Part shown: positions 7,146-15,094 of the stretch, piece by piece
Layout: every line of letters starts with the position of its first letter
How positions within the stretch are numbered: position 1 is the stretch's first letter
DNA from: CAYVQU01 sp964453155
GTDB lineage: Bacteria > Chloroflexota > Anaerolineae > Anaerolineales > UBA11858
Direction of reading: 5' to 3'
NCBI GenBank assembly: GCA_964453155.1
Contig: CAYVQU010000101.1
Coordinates: 1-17,969 of the forward strand
Length of the DNA: 17,969 bases
Notes under the pieces: generated by a model
The model's input: only the letters and a program-made list of their open reading frames with translations
Told to the model about the DNA's origin: nothing
Databases searched by the model: none
Position numbers and translations under genes: made by a program

Positions 7146-9767
7146 TTAATCGTCAGAAATCGACGCTTCTATCAAGGTTTTCATCTGGTCATATTCAAAT
7201 TCATTCGCCAACTTGTGGAGGTAGGTGGCCAATTCGGGGTAATCGGATTCCAACGCGCTGATGCTGGCTTCAATCAATTGGGGCGAGTGATATTCTAGGG
7301 CCGTTAACAGGTTCTGGTGCAGTTCTGCTGGCAAACTGATTTGTTGTTTCACGAAGCTTTTTGAAACTGCCGGAGGGGGTGGTTCGAGGTCTTGATAAAT
7401 AAACTCAACCCCCAGGTGTTTCTCTAACATATGGAAAATCTGCCCTTCCCGGAATGGTTTGCGGATTAAATCTTCACAACCAGCGGCAAGAACCTGGCCT
7501 CGAGCGCCCTCGTAAGTGCTGGCAGTCACGGCAATGATGGGGATTTCATTGCCGGTGGGGCCGGATTTGATCTCTTTGGTGGCCGCATAACCATCCATCA
7601 CCGGCATGCGCATGTCCATCCAGATCAGGTGAGGATTCCAGGTCTCGAATTCTTTCACGGCCTCGGCACCATTCTCCGCTTCCCGGAGCTCAAATCCAAA
7701 CGGATGCAGCAGTTCGACCAGCAAGCGGCGGTTGATCTCGTCATCATCTACTACCAGCATACGATAAATGGGTTGGTCGGGGGCCAAACGAATTGCCGTT
7801 CGCTCCGTGGTGTCAATTTCACTTTCAGCAATTCTTATCGGAATGCTGAACGAAAAGGTCGATCCCTTCCCGACTTCACTTTCTACACTCAATTCGCCAC
7901 CCATCAATTGGACAAATTGCTGGCTGATGGCCAAACCCAACCCCGTTCCTTTCTGAGAAGCACGCCCAACTTGGGTCTGGGTAAAGGCTTCAAAGAGAGA
8001 CGCCAACTCGTCGGCCGCGATCCCTGGGCCGGTATCGGAGATTGAAAAGCGAAGCCGGTCTTCAACCTCATCTCTAGAAACCTGACACCTGATACTACCT
8101 TGCTCCGTAAACTTGACGGCGTTGCCCAGTAAATTAATCAACACCTGGCGCAGCTTGAGATTGTCGGCGTGGATGTAAGTCAGAATTTCATGATCGCGCT
8201 CAAACGCCAGGTCCAAACCTTTAGTATCGGCTCGCAATCTGAACATCGCTTCCAAATCATCTAATAGATGATTAAGGTCAAAATCAACTTCTTCCAACTG
8301 GTAGCGTCCGGCTTCAATTTTTGAGAGGTCGAGGACAGCATTGATTAAGGATAACAAATGCTCTCCACTGCGGTGGACGATATCCAGTTTTTCGACCTCA
8401 TCGGGCTGGGCCTCTGGCTGCCGTCGCAGCAGGTTGGTAAACCCCAGGATGGCATTCAGCGGGGTGCGTAGTTCGTGGCTCATATTGGCCAGGAAAGCGC
8501 TTTTGGCCCGGTTGGCAGCTTCGGCGGCGTCCTTTGCTGCCAACAATTCAACATTACGAAGCCGTTCGATTTCGGCTTGTTGTTGGGCCTGTTCGGTTTC
8601 AAAACGACTCTGCATGGAGGCCAGCTGTTTAGAAAACTTTTCTGATGATTTCTTGTCTTTCAATTCAACAAATTTCTTGAAATAGGTCAGTGCCTCCGCA
8701 CCCCGGTTTTGAACAGCCATTAACTCAACCAAGGCTTCATAACATGCCAGTTCTGAAAATGCGGTCTCACCTTTTTGGCTAAGATTCAGACCTTCAAGTA
8801 AGTGCTGTTCGGCCTGATCCCAATCCCCTTTGCTAAGAAATGCTTGACCCAACCTTATATGGCTATTAATTGCATCAGTAAAAAACGATTTTCGGCGAAC
8901 ATTGATTTCTAATGCCTTGCGCCCAATTCGGATGGCCTCATCATATTCTCCTTGTTTCAGTTTTAGGTCAGTCATCGCCTCAAAGACCATAGTGAGTAAA
9001 TATTCGCTATCGGATTTCGTTACAGTATCGTAAGCAGACTGAATGGTTTTCTCGGCCTGTTCTAAGTCATCAAGGTCTGTATAAATTCGCGCCAAAAGTG
9101 CTTCCGACCATACTGCGTCTACCTTCAGGTCGGCTTCTTTTTTAAGCTCTATGGCTTTCAATAAATAGGTAATCGCTTGTTCTTGCTTTTCCACAACCTT
9201 ATAAATCATCCCTATATTGTGCATCGCGGTGCCTTGCCCATCAAGATCCCCAAGTTGAGTGTAGTATGTAACTACTTCGAACTGATGTTCGATGGCAGTC
9301 TCATAATCTCCAAAATAATAATTAATGTTCCCAAGAGCACTGTGGATTTTTGCAAGGAGATAATAGTTGTCAGGAGCAGCAAGTTCTAATGCCAGGTTGG
9401 CATATCGCAGGGCTTCCTCTAAATTCCCTAGATTCGTATTTCTCATACTCAACATACGATACGACATGGCGATGGCTTGCTCTTCGCCAGCTGCCAACCG
9501 GGCTTCCAGTGCTTTTGTATGCAGCTTCACAGCTTCTTCTTGATCACCCGTTTGTCCTGCTATTTCCGCCAGCCAATTGTAGCTGTTTCCTAAACCGCGC
9601 TCATATTGTTCTTCAGCAGCAATCTCCAGGGCTTCCTGTAGACATGGCCTCGCCTGGTCTGGTTCTCGCTTGTACAGCACCTCACCTAATTCAGTCAGTA
9701 TATCTACCCGTTCAATCCCCTTGGCAGATTCTAGCTTTTTCTGAAGTGCACGGATTTTTTCTTCCAT
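7146..9767 (-). CDS. Cytoplasmic TPR-hybrid histidine kinase (TPR-HisKA-HATPase-REC)
   Basis: An intact 873-residue hybrid kinase. Residues about 10-335 are tetratricopeptide-like helical pairs (GLGNSYNWLAEIAGQTGDQE, GQGTAMHNIGMIYKVVEKQE, LGQAFLSKGDWDQAEQHLLE). A coiled coil (EQAQQQAEIERLRNVELLAA) leads to HisKA with H431 in MSHELRTPLNAI, HATPase (N box LINLLGNAVKF, G1 SDTGPGI, G2 GTGLGLAISQQF) and a receiver with D718 (WMDMRMPVMDG), VTAS and RKPF. A helical tail ends at LIEASISDD. There is no signal peptide or membrane helix. I chose ATG 9767 because GAGGAG lies eight bases upstream and it matches the start of the paralogue; a GTG at 9776 would extend it by three residues but sits directly on the Shine-Dalgarno. 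It lies 38 nt after the propeller kinase and 38 nt before its own tandem copy. Ligand unknown; TPRs suggest a protein or peptide partner. Confidence 0.93.
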   Translation of the reverse strand: MEEKIRALQKKLESAKGIERVDILTELGEVLYKREPDQARPCLQEALEIAAEEQYERGLGNSYNWLAEIAGQTGDQEEAVKLHTKALEARLAAGEEQAIAMSYRMLSMRNTNLGNLEEALRYANLALELAAPDNYYLLAKIHSALGNINYYFGDYETAIEHQFEVVTYYTQLGDLDGQGTAMHNIGMIYKVVEKQEQAITYLLKAIELKKEADLKVDAVWSEALLARIYTDLDDLEQAEKTIQSAYDTVTKSDSEYLLTMVFEAMTDLKLKQGEYDEAIRIGRKALEINVRRKSFFTDAINSHIRLGQAFLSKGDWDQAEQHLLEGLNLSQKGETAFSELACYEALVELMAVQNRGAEALTYFKKFVELKDKKSSEKFSKQLASMQSRFETEQAQQQAEIERLRNVELLAAKDAAEAANRAKSAFLANMSHELRTPLNAILGFTNLLRRQPEAQPDEVEKLDIVHRSGEHLLSLINAVLDLSKIEAGRYQLEEVDFDLNHLLDDLEAMFRLRADTKGLDLAFERDHEILTYIHADNLKLRQVLINLLGNAVKFTEQGSIRCQVSRDEVEDRLRFSISDTGPGIAADELASLFEAFTQTQVGRASQKGTGLGLAISQQFVQLMGGELSVESEVGKGSTFSFSIPIRIAESEIDTTERTAIRLAPDQPIYRMLVVDDDEINRRLLVELLHPFGFELREAENGAEAVKEFETWNPHLIWMDMRMPVMDGYAATKEIKSGPTGNEIPIIAVTASTYEGARGQVLAAGCEDLIRKPFREGQIFHMLEKHLGVEFIYQDLEPPPPAVSKSFVKQQISLPAELHQNLLTALEYHSPQLIEASISALESDYPELATYLHKLANEFEYDQMKTLIEASISDD

Positions 9768-9775
9768 TTGTTCCA

Positions 9776-9781
9776 CTCCTC
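9776..9781 (-). promoter_or_regulatory. Shine-Dalgarno that decides the start of the first TPR kinase
   Basis: GAGGAG on the minus strand, eight bases before ATG 9767. It overlaps the alternative GTG at 9776, which makes that GTG unlikely. Confidence 0.65.
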
Positions 9782-9796
9782 AGGCAGATCGGAAAG
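9779..9796 (-). repeat. Conserved spacer sequence upstream of the first TPR kinase
   Basis: The plus strand reads CTCAGGCAGATCGGAAAG, the partner of 7121-7138. It covers most of the gap between the propeller kinase stop (9806) and the TPR kinase start. Confidence 0.6.
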
Positions 9797-9805
9797 CGGG
9801 TCTTT

Positions 9806-10009
9806 TTAATCGTCAGAATTCGCCGCTTCAATCAAAGCGTTCATCTGGTCATACTCAAATTCATTCGCCAACTGGCGCATATGGGCCGCCAGATCGGGAT
9901 ACTCAAATTCTAGCGCGGCGATGCTGGCAGCGATTCCCTCAGGATCATGATATTCGAGGGCTGACCGCAAATTTTCCCGGAGTTCGAGTGGCAAAGTGAT
10001 CTGATCGAA
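9806..10009 (-). CDS. Frameshifted C-terminal tail of the propeller hybrid kinase
   Basis: The kinase frame drifts into unrelated residues (HSIRSLCHSNSGKICG) and stops at 9910. The next frame reads FDQITLPLELRENLRSALEY and goes on to LANEFEYDQMNALIEAANSDD, ending with TAA at 9806. It matches the tail of both TPR kinases (LANEFEYDQMKTLIEAS in the nearer one). The switch lies at about 10003-10015; one added base restores the frame. The segment has an internal ATG but no ribosome site of note, so it is best read as the true end of the kinase and not as a separate gene. Confidence 0.75.
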   Translation of the reverse strand, partial: FDQITLPLELRENLRSALEYHDPEGIAASIAALEFEYPDLAAHMRQLANEFEYDQMNALIEAANSDD

Positions 10010-13000
10010 TGAAATGGAACCAGGGATTCAATTTCAACATACTCAAACCTAGCATTTAGATACTCCGCCAACATTTTAAATATTTGCTCTTCCTGGAACG
10101 GTTTGCGGACGAGGTCGTCGCAACCGGCGGCGAGGATCTGAGAACGCTCCTCTTCGTAAATACTGGCAGTCACCGCGATGATCGGGATTTCCTGGCCCCT
10201 GGGGTTGGATTTGATCTCCTTCGTGGCGGTGTAACCGTCCATCACCGGCATCTGCAAATCCATCCAGATCAGGTGGGGGTGCCAGGTTTCGAATTCTTGA
10301 ACGGCGTCGACGCCGTTCACCGCCTCCCGGAGTTCGAAGCCCAATGGCCGTAGGAGTTCGACCAGTAACCGGCGGTTAATTTCGTCATCATCGACCACCA
10401 GCAAACGGTAAACGGGTTGATCCGGGGCCAATCCAGTGACTCGGCGTTCAGGGGTTTGGATTTCCAGGACCGCGGTCGCCACCGGTTTAAATGGAATACT
10501 AAACGAAAAGGTCGATCCACGGCCAACTTCACTCTCAACCCGCAACTCCCCCCCCATCAATTCCACAAATTGTTGGCTGATCGCCAACCCCAGCCCCGTG
10601 CCCTGCTTAGCGGTGCGTCCGGCCTCAGTCTGTGAGAAGGCCTCAAAGATAATTTCGATTTCTTCAGGCGATATCCCTGCACCGGTGTCTGAGACTGAAA
10701 AATGGAGGGTGTCAGCGGTTCCATTTATCGAAACCTGGCAACTGATCAGCCCCTGCTGGGTAAATTTGACTGCATTGCCCAATAAATTGATCAATACCTG
10801 GCGGAGTTTGAGATTGTCGGCGTGAATGGCAATGGGCGTCTCTGATTGGCGTTCAAATATCAACTCGAGCCCTTTTTTCTGGGCCCGCAAGGCAAACATC
10901 GCCTCCAGGTCGTCCAACAGTCGATCCAGGTCAAAGTCAGACTCGACCAGTTCAATTTTCCCGGCTTCGATTTTGGAAATATCCAAAACTTCGTTGATCA
11001 GCGTGAGCAGATGTTCGCCGCTGCGGTGAACAATATCCAATTTTTCAGCATCTTCCCGGTTGGTGGCAGGCTTTCGGCGGATCAGATTTGTAAAACCTAG
11101 GATGGCGTTGAGTGGGGTGCGCAACTCGTGGCTCATATTGGCTAAAAACGCGCTTTTGGCGCGGGCCGCTTCCTGCGCCGCCTCATACAATTGGGCGTTG
11201 TTGATGGCGATGGCCGTTTGGCTGGCGATGGCGCTGAGCAAATCGCGCTGTTGGGGCTGATAGGCCCCGGGGGTATCGTAATTCAAGGCTGCCATGGTGC
11301 CAATGACCTGCTCGCCCAGCATGATCGGCACGCCCACCCACGATTGAGACACCCGCCCCGTGACCAGGGGCCGGGCCATAATACCGAGATCCACCACGCG
11401 ATCAATGACATTATCCGGCAAGAGTATGGGCTGTTTGGTGTTGAGAATATATTCCGATACGCCCCCAGCTTTGATCGGTTCAGGGGTTTCAGGCACCTCA
11501 TCAACCACCAGTAACGCGGGGATCAAGACTTCCTGCAGGGGATCGTAAAGGGTGACATAAAACGTACTGATGTTTAAGAGTTGAGCGGCAAAGCGATAGG
11601 CTTCTTTTAGTACATCTTGTAAATCTAGTGTCAGAGAAAGTTTTTTGCTGAGTGCATTCAAAACATTCAGATGTTCAGCCCGTTCATCGGATTCAGCCCG
11701 TGCCAACCGCAGCTCATCTTCGGCTTGCTTGCGTTCGGTAATATCCCACACCAATCCGGTGGCATAATCAACCACCCCCTCTTGATTTTTGAAAACATCA
11801 GCCTTTGAATAGATCCATTTTTGAACCCCGGGCTCGGGGATGATTCGATATTCAACTTCGGAAGGCATTCCTTTTCGGAGCGATTCGCTAAAAGATTTCC
11901 CCGCGAAATCGCGGTCAGCGGGATGAACTTTTTCCAGCCACAATTCCAGGGTAACCTTAGTTCCGACTGGAAAACCAAACAACGCATTCAGTTTTTCATA
12001 AGCACTAAACCGGTTTTCGGGTACGTAATAGACCCACATGCCCATCTCGGCAGCTTCTAAGGCGAGTCTTAATCTTTCCCGGGCGTTGCTGAGTTCAATT
12101 TCGGCTTGTTTGCGATCGGTGATATCGGTATTGGCGCCACAGATGCCAATCAGGTTGCCAGCGGAATCCTGCAGGGGGGTATAACTCGCCAAGAGCGTGC
12201 GTTCACCCTGCGCGGTGGTCAGAGTTTGTTCAGTAATTAATTGCTCGCGAGACTCGAGTACGCGCCGATTAAATTCTTTAAATCCAACGCCCTCCGCGCC
12301 CGGAAAGACCTCAGCTGAATCTTTTCCGAGGCACTCTACCCTCGTTTTTCCCGTGAGCGTTTCAAAGTGGCTATTGACAAGTACATACCGGCCTTCCGTA
12401 TCCTTAACATTGATCGAGATTGGAATGGTGTCGAGAATGGTTTGCAAACGTTGTTCGCTCTCCGTGAGGGCCGCAGCAGTGATCAGGGCTTCATTCCTGG
12501 CAACCTCAAGATCACGGGTACGTTCGGATACCATGGCTTCCAACTCGCGCTGTTGGGCCTCTAATGCCTGACGCTGCTGCTCCAACTCCTGTACCCGCCA
12601 GCGGTCAAGGCCAATTGCCGACCCGAGTGCCTGTAACGACCGGTTCAGGTAGGTCTGCCCGGCCTGCCACCAGGGGCGGAGAATAGCGAGATGAAGCGTG
12701 ATCCCATCTTCGTTCCAGACCCCATCATTGTTTGATGCTTTGACGCGGAGAACATAGTTTCCTGGGTTTAGATTGGTGTAAGTCGCGAACCGGCGATCGG
12801 CGGTGGTCAGGCGCCAGTCCTCGTCAAAACCGACCAACTTATAGGCATATTGGTTCTTTTCCGGCAAGGAGTAATTCAAAGCTGAAAACTGGAAAGTGAG
12901 GACATTTTGGTCGTGGTCCAGGGTGAGGGTGTCAGTCAAATAAATGGGTTTTTGCAGCGGTGACTCGTTGCCGACCGAAACCGGTTCGTTAAAGAGCAAG

Positions 13001-13740
13001 AAATCGGTCAGTACGACGGGGGGGAGGTGGGAATTATCCATCATCTGGGCCGGATCGAAAATGGTGAACCCCTCTGCACCCCCAAAGAGCAGGCGTCCAT
13101 CCCGGGTGGCCGCGGCCGCGTAATAGGTATGGGCATTACTGTGCAAGCCATCGCGGGCATCGTAGTTTTGGAAGGTCTCCGCCTGGGGATCGAAACGGGA
13201 TATCCCACTTGAGCGAGTGCCGATCCACAATATCCCATTGTCAGCCTCCAAAATGCTGACAATATCATTGGCCGCCAGACCATCTTTTTCAGTGTAATGG
13301 TGGGTGAACGTTGCGGTGATCGGGTCGAAACCGTACAATCCCACGTGGCTGCCGACCCAAACCGTCCCATCTTTGGCATGCTGGATGGCGGTAATGATGT
13401 TCTCCGGACTCCCCGGTACCTCCGGGTTGGGCAAGTAAGGCCGAAAGGTTTCAGTATCCGGGTCCAAATGGGAGAACACGCCTTCGGCCCCCACCCAGAC
13501 CCCACCGACCCGATCCGCAGCGAGTTTAAAGGGACAATGCCCCGGCGGGCTATATTGATCTTCTGGTAAGAAATGGGTGAAGACTCCGCTCTCGGGATCA
13601 AAGCAATCTAACCCAAAACCCTCCATACCGATCCACAATTTTCCGGACTGATCCAGGATAAGATCCGTCAACCAGGGGCCAGCCAGGCTGTCCGGGTCAT
13701 CCGGGTTGGGCAAGTAGCGGGTGAAGGTTTCGCCGTCAAA
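9910..13740 (-). CDS. Propeller-Y_Y_Y-PAS-PAS-GAF hybrid histidine kinase, portion after the gap
   Basis: Continuation of the gene starting at 15013. It holds the last five propeller blades (about 13740-13020), a Y_Y_Y domain (about 12925-12665, ending RPWWQ), a coiled coil (VQELEQQRQALEAQQRELEA), PAS 1 (about 12460-12110, ending DITDRKQAE), PAS 2 (about 12090-11735, ending DITERKQAE), a GAF domain (about 11680-11190), HisKA with MSHELRTPLNAI (His codon 11128-11130), HATPase (N box LINLLGNAVKF, G1 SDTGAGI, G2 GTGLGLAISQQF) and a receiver (LVVDDDEINRR, Asp codon 10258-10260, VTAS, RKPF). Unlike most propeller kinases there is no membrane helix after PWWQ; the segment is amphipathic and leads straight into the coiled coil. 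The end at 9910 is out of frame; the real terminus is probably 9806. The catalytic motifs are complete, so the kinase is probably active. Family behaviour: His-Asp phosphorelay. Confidence 0.9.
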   Translation of the reverse strand, partial: FDGETFTRYLPNPDDPDSLAGPWLTDLILDQSGKLWIGMEGFGLDCFDPESGVFTHFLPEDQYSPPGHCPFKLAADRVGGVWVGAEGVFSHLDPDTETFRPYLPNPEVPGSPENIITAIQHAKDGTVWVGSHVGLYGFDPITATFTHHYTEKDGLAANDIVSILEADNGILWIGTRSSGISRFDPQAETFQNYDARDGLHSNAHTYYAAAATRDGRLLFGGAEGFTIFDPAQMMDNSHLPPVVLTDFLLFNEPVSVGNESPLQKPIYLTDTLTLDHDQNVLTFQFSALNYSLPEKNQYAYKLVGFDEDWRLTTADRRFATYTNLNPGNYVLRVKASNNDGVWNEDGITLHLAILRPWWQAGQTYLNRSLQALGSAIGLDRWRVQELEQQRQALEAQQRELEAMVSERTRDLEVARNEALITAAALTESEQRLQTILDTIPISINVKDTEGRYVLVNSHFETLTGKTRVECLGKDSAEVFPGAEGVGFKEFNRRVLESREQLITEQTLTTAQGERTLLASYTPLQDSAGNLIGICGANTDITDRKQAEIELSNARERLRLALEAAEMGMWVYYVPENRFSAYEKLNALFGFPVGTKVTLELWLEKVHPADRDFAGKSFSESLRKGMPSEVEYRIIPEPGVQKWIYSKADVFKNQEGVVDYATGLVWDITERKQAEDELRLARAESDERAEHLNVLNALSKKLSLTLDLQDVLKEAYRFAAQLLNISTFYVTLYDPLQEVLIPALLVVDEVPETPEPIKAGGVSEYILNTKQPILLPDNVIDRVVDLGIMARPLVTGRVSQSWVGVPIMLGEQVIGTMAALNYDTPGAYQPQQRDLLSAIASQTAIAINNAQLYEAAQEAARAKSAFLANMSHELRTPLNAILGFTNLIRRKPATNREDAEKLDIVHRSGEHLLTLINEVLDISKIEAGKIELVESDFDLDRLLDDLEAMFALRAQKKGLELIFERQSETPIAIHADNLKLRQVLINLLGNAVKFTQQGLISCQVSINGTADTLHFSVSDTGAGISPEEIEIIFEAFSQTEAGRTAKQGTGLGLAISQQFVELMGGELRVESEVGRGSTFSFSIPFKPVATAVLEIQTPERRVTGLAPDQPVYRLLVVDDDEINRRLLVELLRPLGFELREAVNGVDAVQEFETWHPHLIWMDLQMPVMDGYTATKEIKSNPRGQEIPIIAVTASIYEEERSQILAAGCDDLVRKPFQEEQIFKMLAEYLNARFEYVEIESLVPFHSIRSLCHSNSGKICGQPSNIMILRESLPASPR
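13714..13740 (-). repeat. 27-bp direct repeat, left flank of the assembly gap
   Basis: This is identical to 13841-13867. Both copies encode FDGETFTRY in the propeller frame. The repeat explains why the assembly broke here. Confidence 0.9.
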
Positions 13741-13840
13741 NNNNNNNNNNNNNNNNNNNNNNNNNNNNNNNNNNNNNNNNNNNNNNNNNNNNNNNNNNNN
13801 NNNNNNNNNNNNNNNNNNNNNNNNNNNNNNNNNNNNNNNN
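13741..13840. other. Assembly gap of exactly 100 N
   Basis: One hundred unknown bases lie inside the propeller domain. The length is a standard placeholder. It cannot be exact, because 100 is not a multiple of three while the FDGETFTRY frame is the same on both sides. Confidence 0.98.
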
Positions 13841-13867
13841 GTAGCGGGTGAAGGTTTCGCCGTCAAA
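13841..13867 (-). repeat. 27-bp direct repeat, right flank of the assembly gap
   Basis: Perfect copy of 13714-13740, encoding the end of propeller blade 8 (FDGETFTRY). Confidence 0.9.
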
Positions 13868-15013
13868 TCGATTCAGGCCGTTGCGGGTCCCAATCCAGAT
13901 CATGTCGGCGCGGTCGACAAAGATACTCATGACCTGGTTGTGGCTCAGGCTGTTGGGATTGCGTGGATTATGACGGTAGACCGTAAATTTCTCCGGCTCT
14001 CCAGCAATCCGGTTGATGCCATTGGCGCTGCCAATCCAGAGGGCGCCGGTGCGGTCTTCGTAAATGATATAGACTTCAACGCCCCAAAAGCCGTTAGGAT
14101 TGTTGAGTTTGTCCTGATGGTGAATGAAAGCATCGGTTTGCCGATCATACAGATCCAGTCCATTGCCGGTCGCGAACCATAACCGCCCAGCGCGGTCTGC
14201 GTATATTTTGGAAAGAAAGTTATGGGCCAGGCTGGTTGGGTTCCGCGGGTCGTGCCAGTAGCCGGTCATTGTTTCGGATTGCGGGTTGAAACGATATAGC
14301 CCGCTATGGGTGGCAATCCACATGTGGCCGTCCCGGTCCCGGCAAATGTGATTGACATGTTCATTGCACAGGTTGTCGAACTGAGGCTGGCAGGGCGTAA
14401 ACTGCTCTGTTGTCCGGTCAAACAGAACAATGCCATTGCGCGGTGTTCCCAGCCATAAGAGACCAGATTCGGGGTCTTCGCAAATTGCATGTACCCCGTT
14501 ATCGATCAGATTGCTGGGGTCGGCTAGATTGTGCCGGAAGGTCCGGAATGTGCCGTTGGCCGGATCAAAGCGGCTTAAGCCACCTTCCAGGGTCCCAACC
14601 CACAGCGTTCCGGCCTGGTCCTCGTAAAGTTCGCGCACCACGTTATCGGGCAATGAAGTGGAATCCGCGGGGACATGCAGGAAACGGGTAAAATCGTCGG
14701 TTTCTCGGTTGTACCGGCTCACTCCACCCCCGTTGGTACCCATCCACAGCGTACCGGCGCGGTCTTCGAGCATCACCCAGATGATATTGAAACTCAAACT
14801 CCGATCATCGTGATGGTCGTACCGGTAGATCTTGCACTCGTAGCCATCATAGCGCGCCACACCCCCGTCCGTACCAAACCACATAAAACCCTGGCGATCC
14901 TGGAGCACACCGCGTACTCTGGGATGCGGCAGGCCATCTTCCAGGGTGAGATGGGTAAACTTTAGGGCTGGGGTGGTGACCTGTTTTTCTTCTAGATGAG
15001 GGATACTGCTCAT
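13841..15013 (-). CDS. Propeller hybrid histidine kinase, N-terminal portion (propeller blades 1-8)
   Basis: These are the first 391 residues of the large sensor kinase that continues beyond the gap. The start is MSSIPHLEEKQVTTPALKF with no hydrophobic segment, so no signal peptide or anchor is visible. Eight propeller blades follow, beginning at LTLEDGLPHPRVRGVLQDRQ and carrying cores such as LWMGTNGGGVSRYNRET and MWIATHSGLYRFNPQ. The blades align one by one with those of the secreted paralogue at 39-2906, which shows recent common origin of the two propellers. The ATG at 15013 has AAGGA seven bases upstream. It lies 81 nt after the LamG gene on the same strand and could be the first gene of the signalling operon. 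Without the gap the whole protein would be about 1,690 residues plus one missing blade. Confidence 0.9.
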
Positions 15014-15094
15014 ATCACGATCCTTGCGGATGGGCGACCGATGGAAAAGAACAATTTAATCTATCATACCCTAACTCATGAAATGAACCCCCTC
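15014..15094 (-). promoter_or_regulatory. Spacer upstream of the propeller kinase: Shine-Dalgarno and a possible -10 element
   Basis: AAGGA (15021-15025) lies seven bases before the ATG at 15013. Further upstream the minus strand has TATGAT in an AT-rich stretch (roughly 15050-15072), one mismatch from a -10 consensus. I see no good -35 at 15-18 bases spacing and no terminator hairpin after the LamG gene. Promoter assignment is weak; the ribosome site is good. Confidence 0.35.

Noticed and set aside
7629..8045. Plus-strand open frames opposite the kinase halves (also at 4751-5422) as conserved antisense genes
   Set aside because: They recur because the sense kinase sequences are near-identical; codon patterns follow the sense strand and no domain is recognised.
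13841..13866. Apparent start MTAKPSPA for the large kinase inside the gap flank
   Set aside because: It is the FDGETFTRY repeat read in the wrong frame, created by the arbitrary 100-N gap length.
15050..15072. TATGAT as a firm -10 promoter of the signalling operon
   Set aside because: No acceptable -35 hexamer is found at 15-18 bases spacing, so it is kept only as a weak possibility in the spacer entry.
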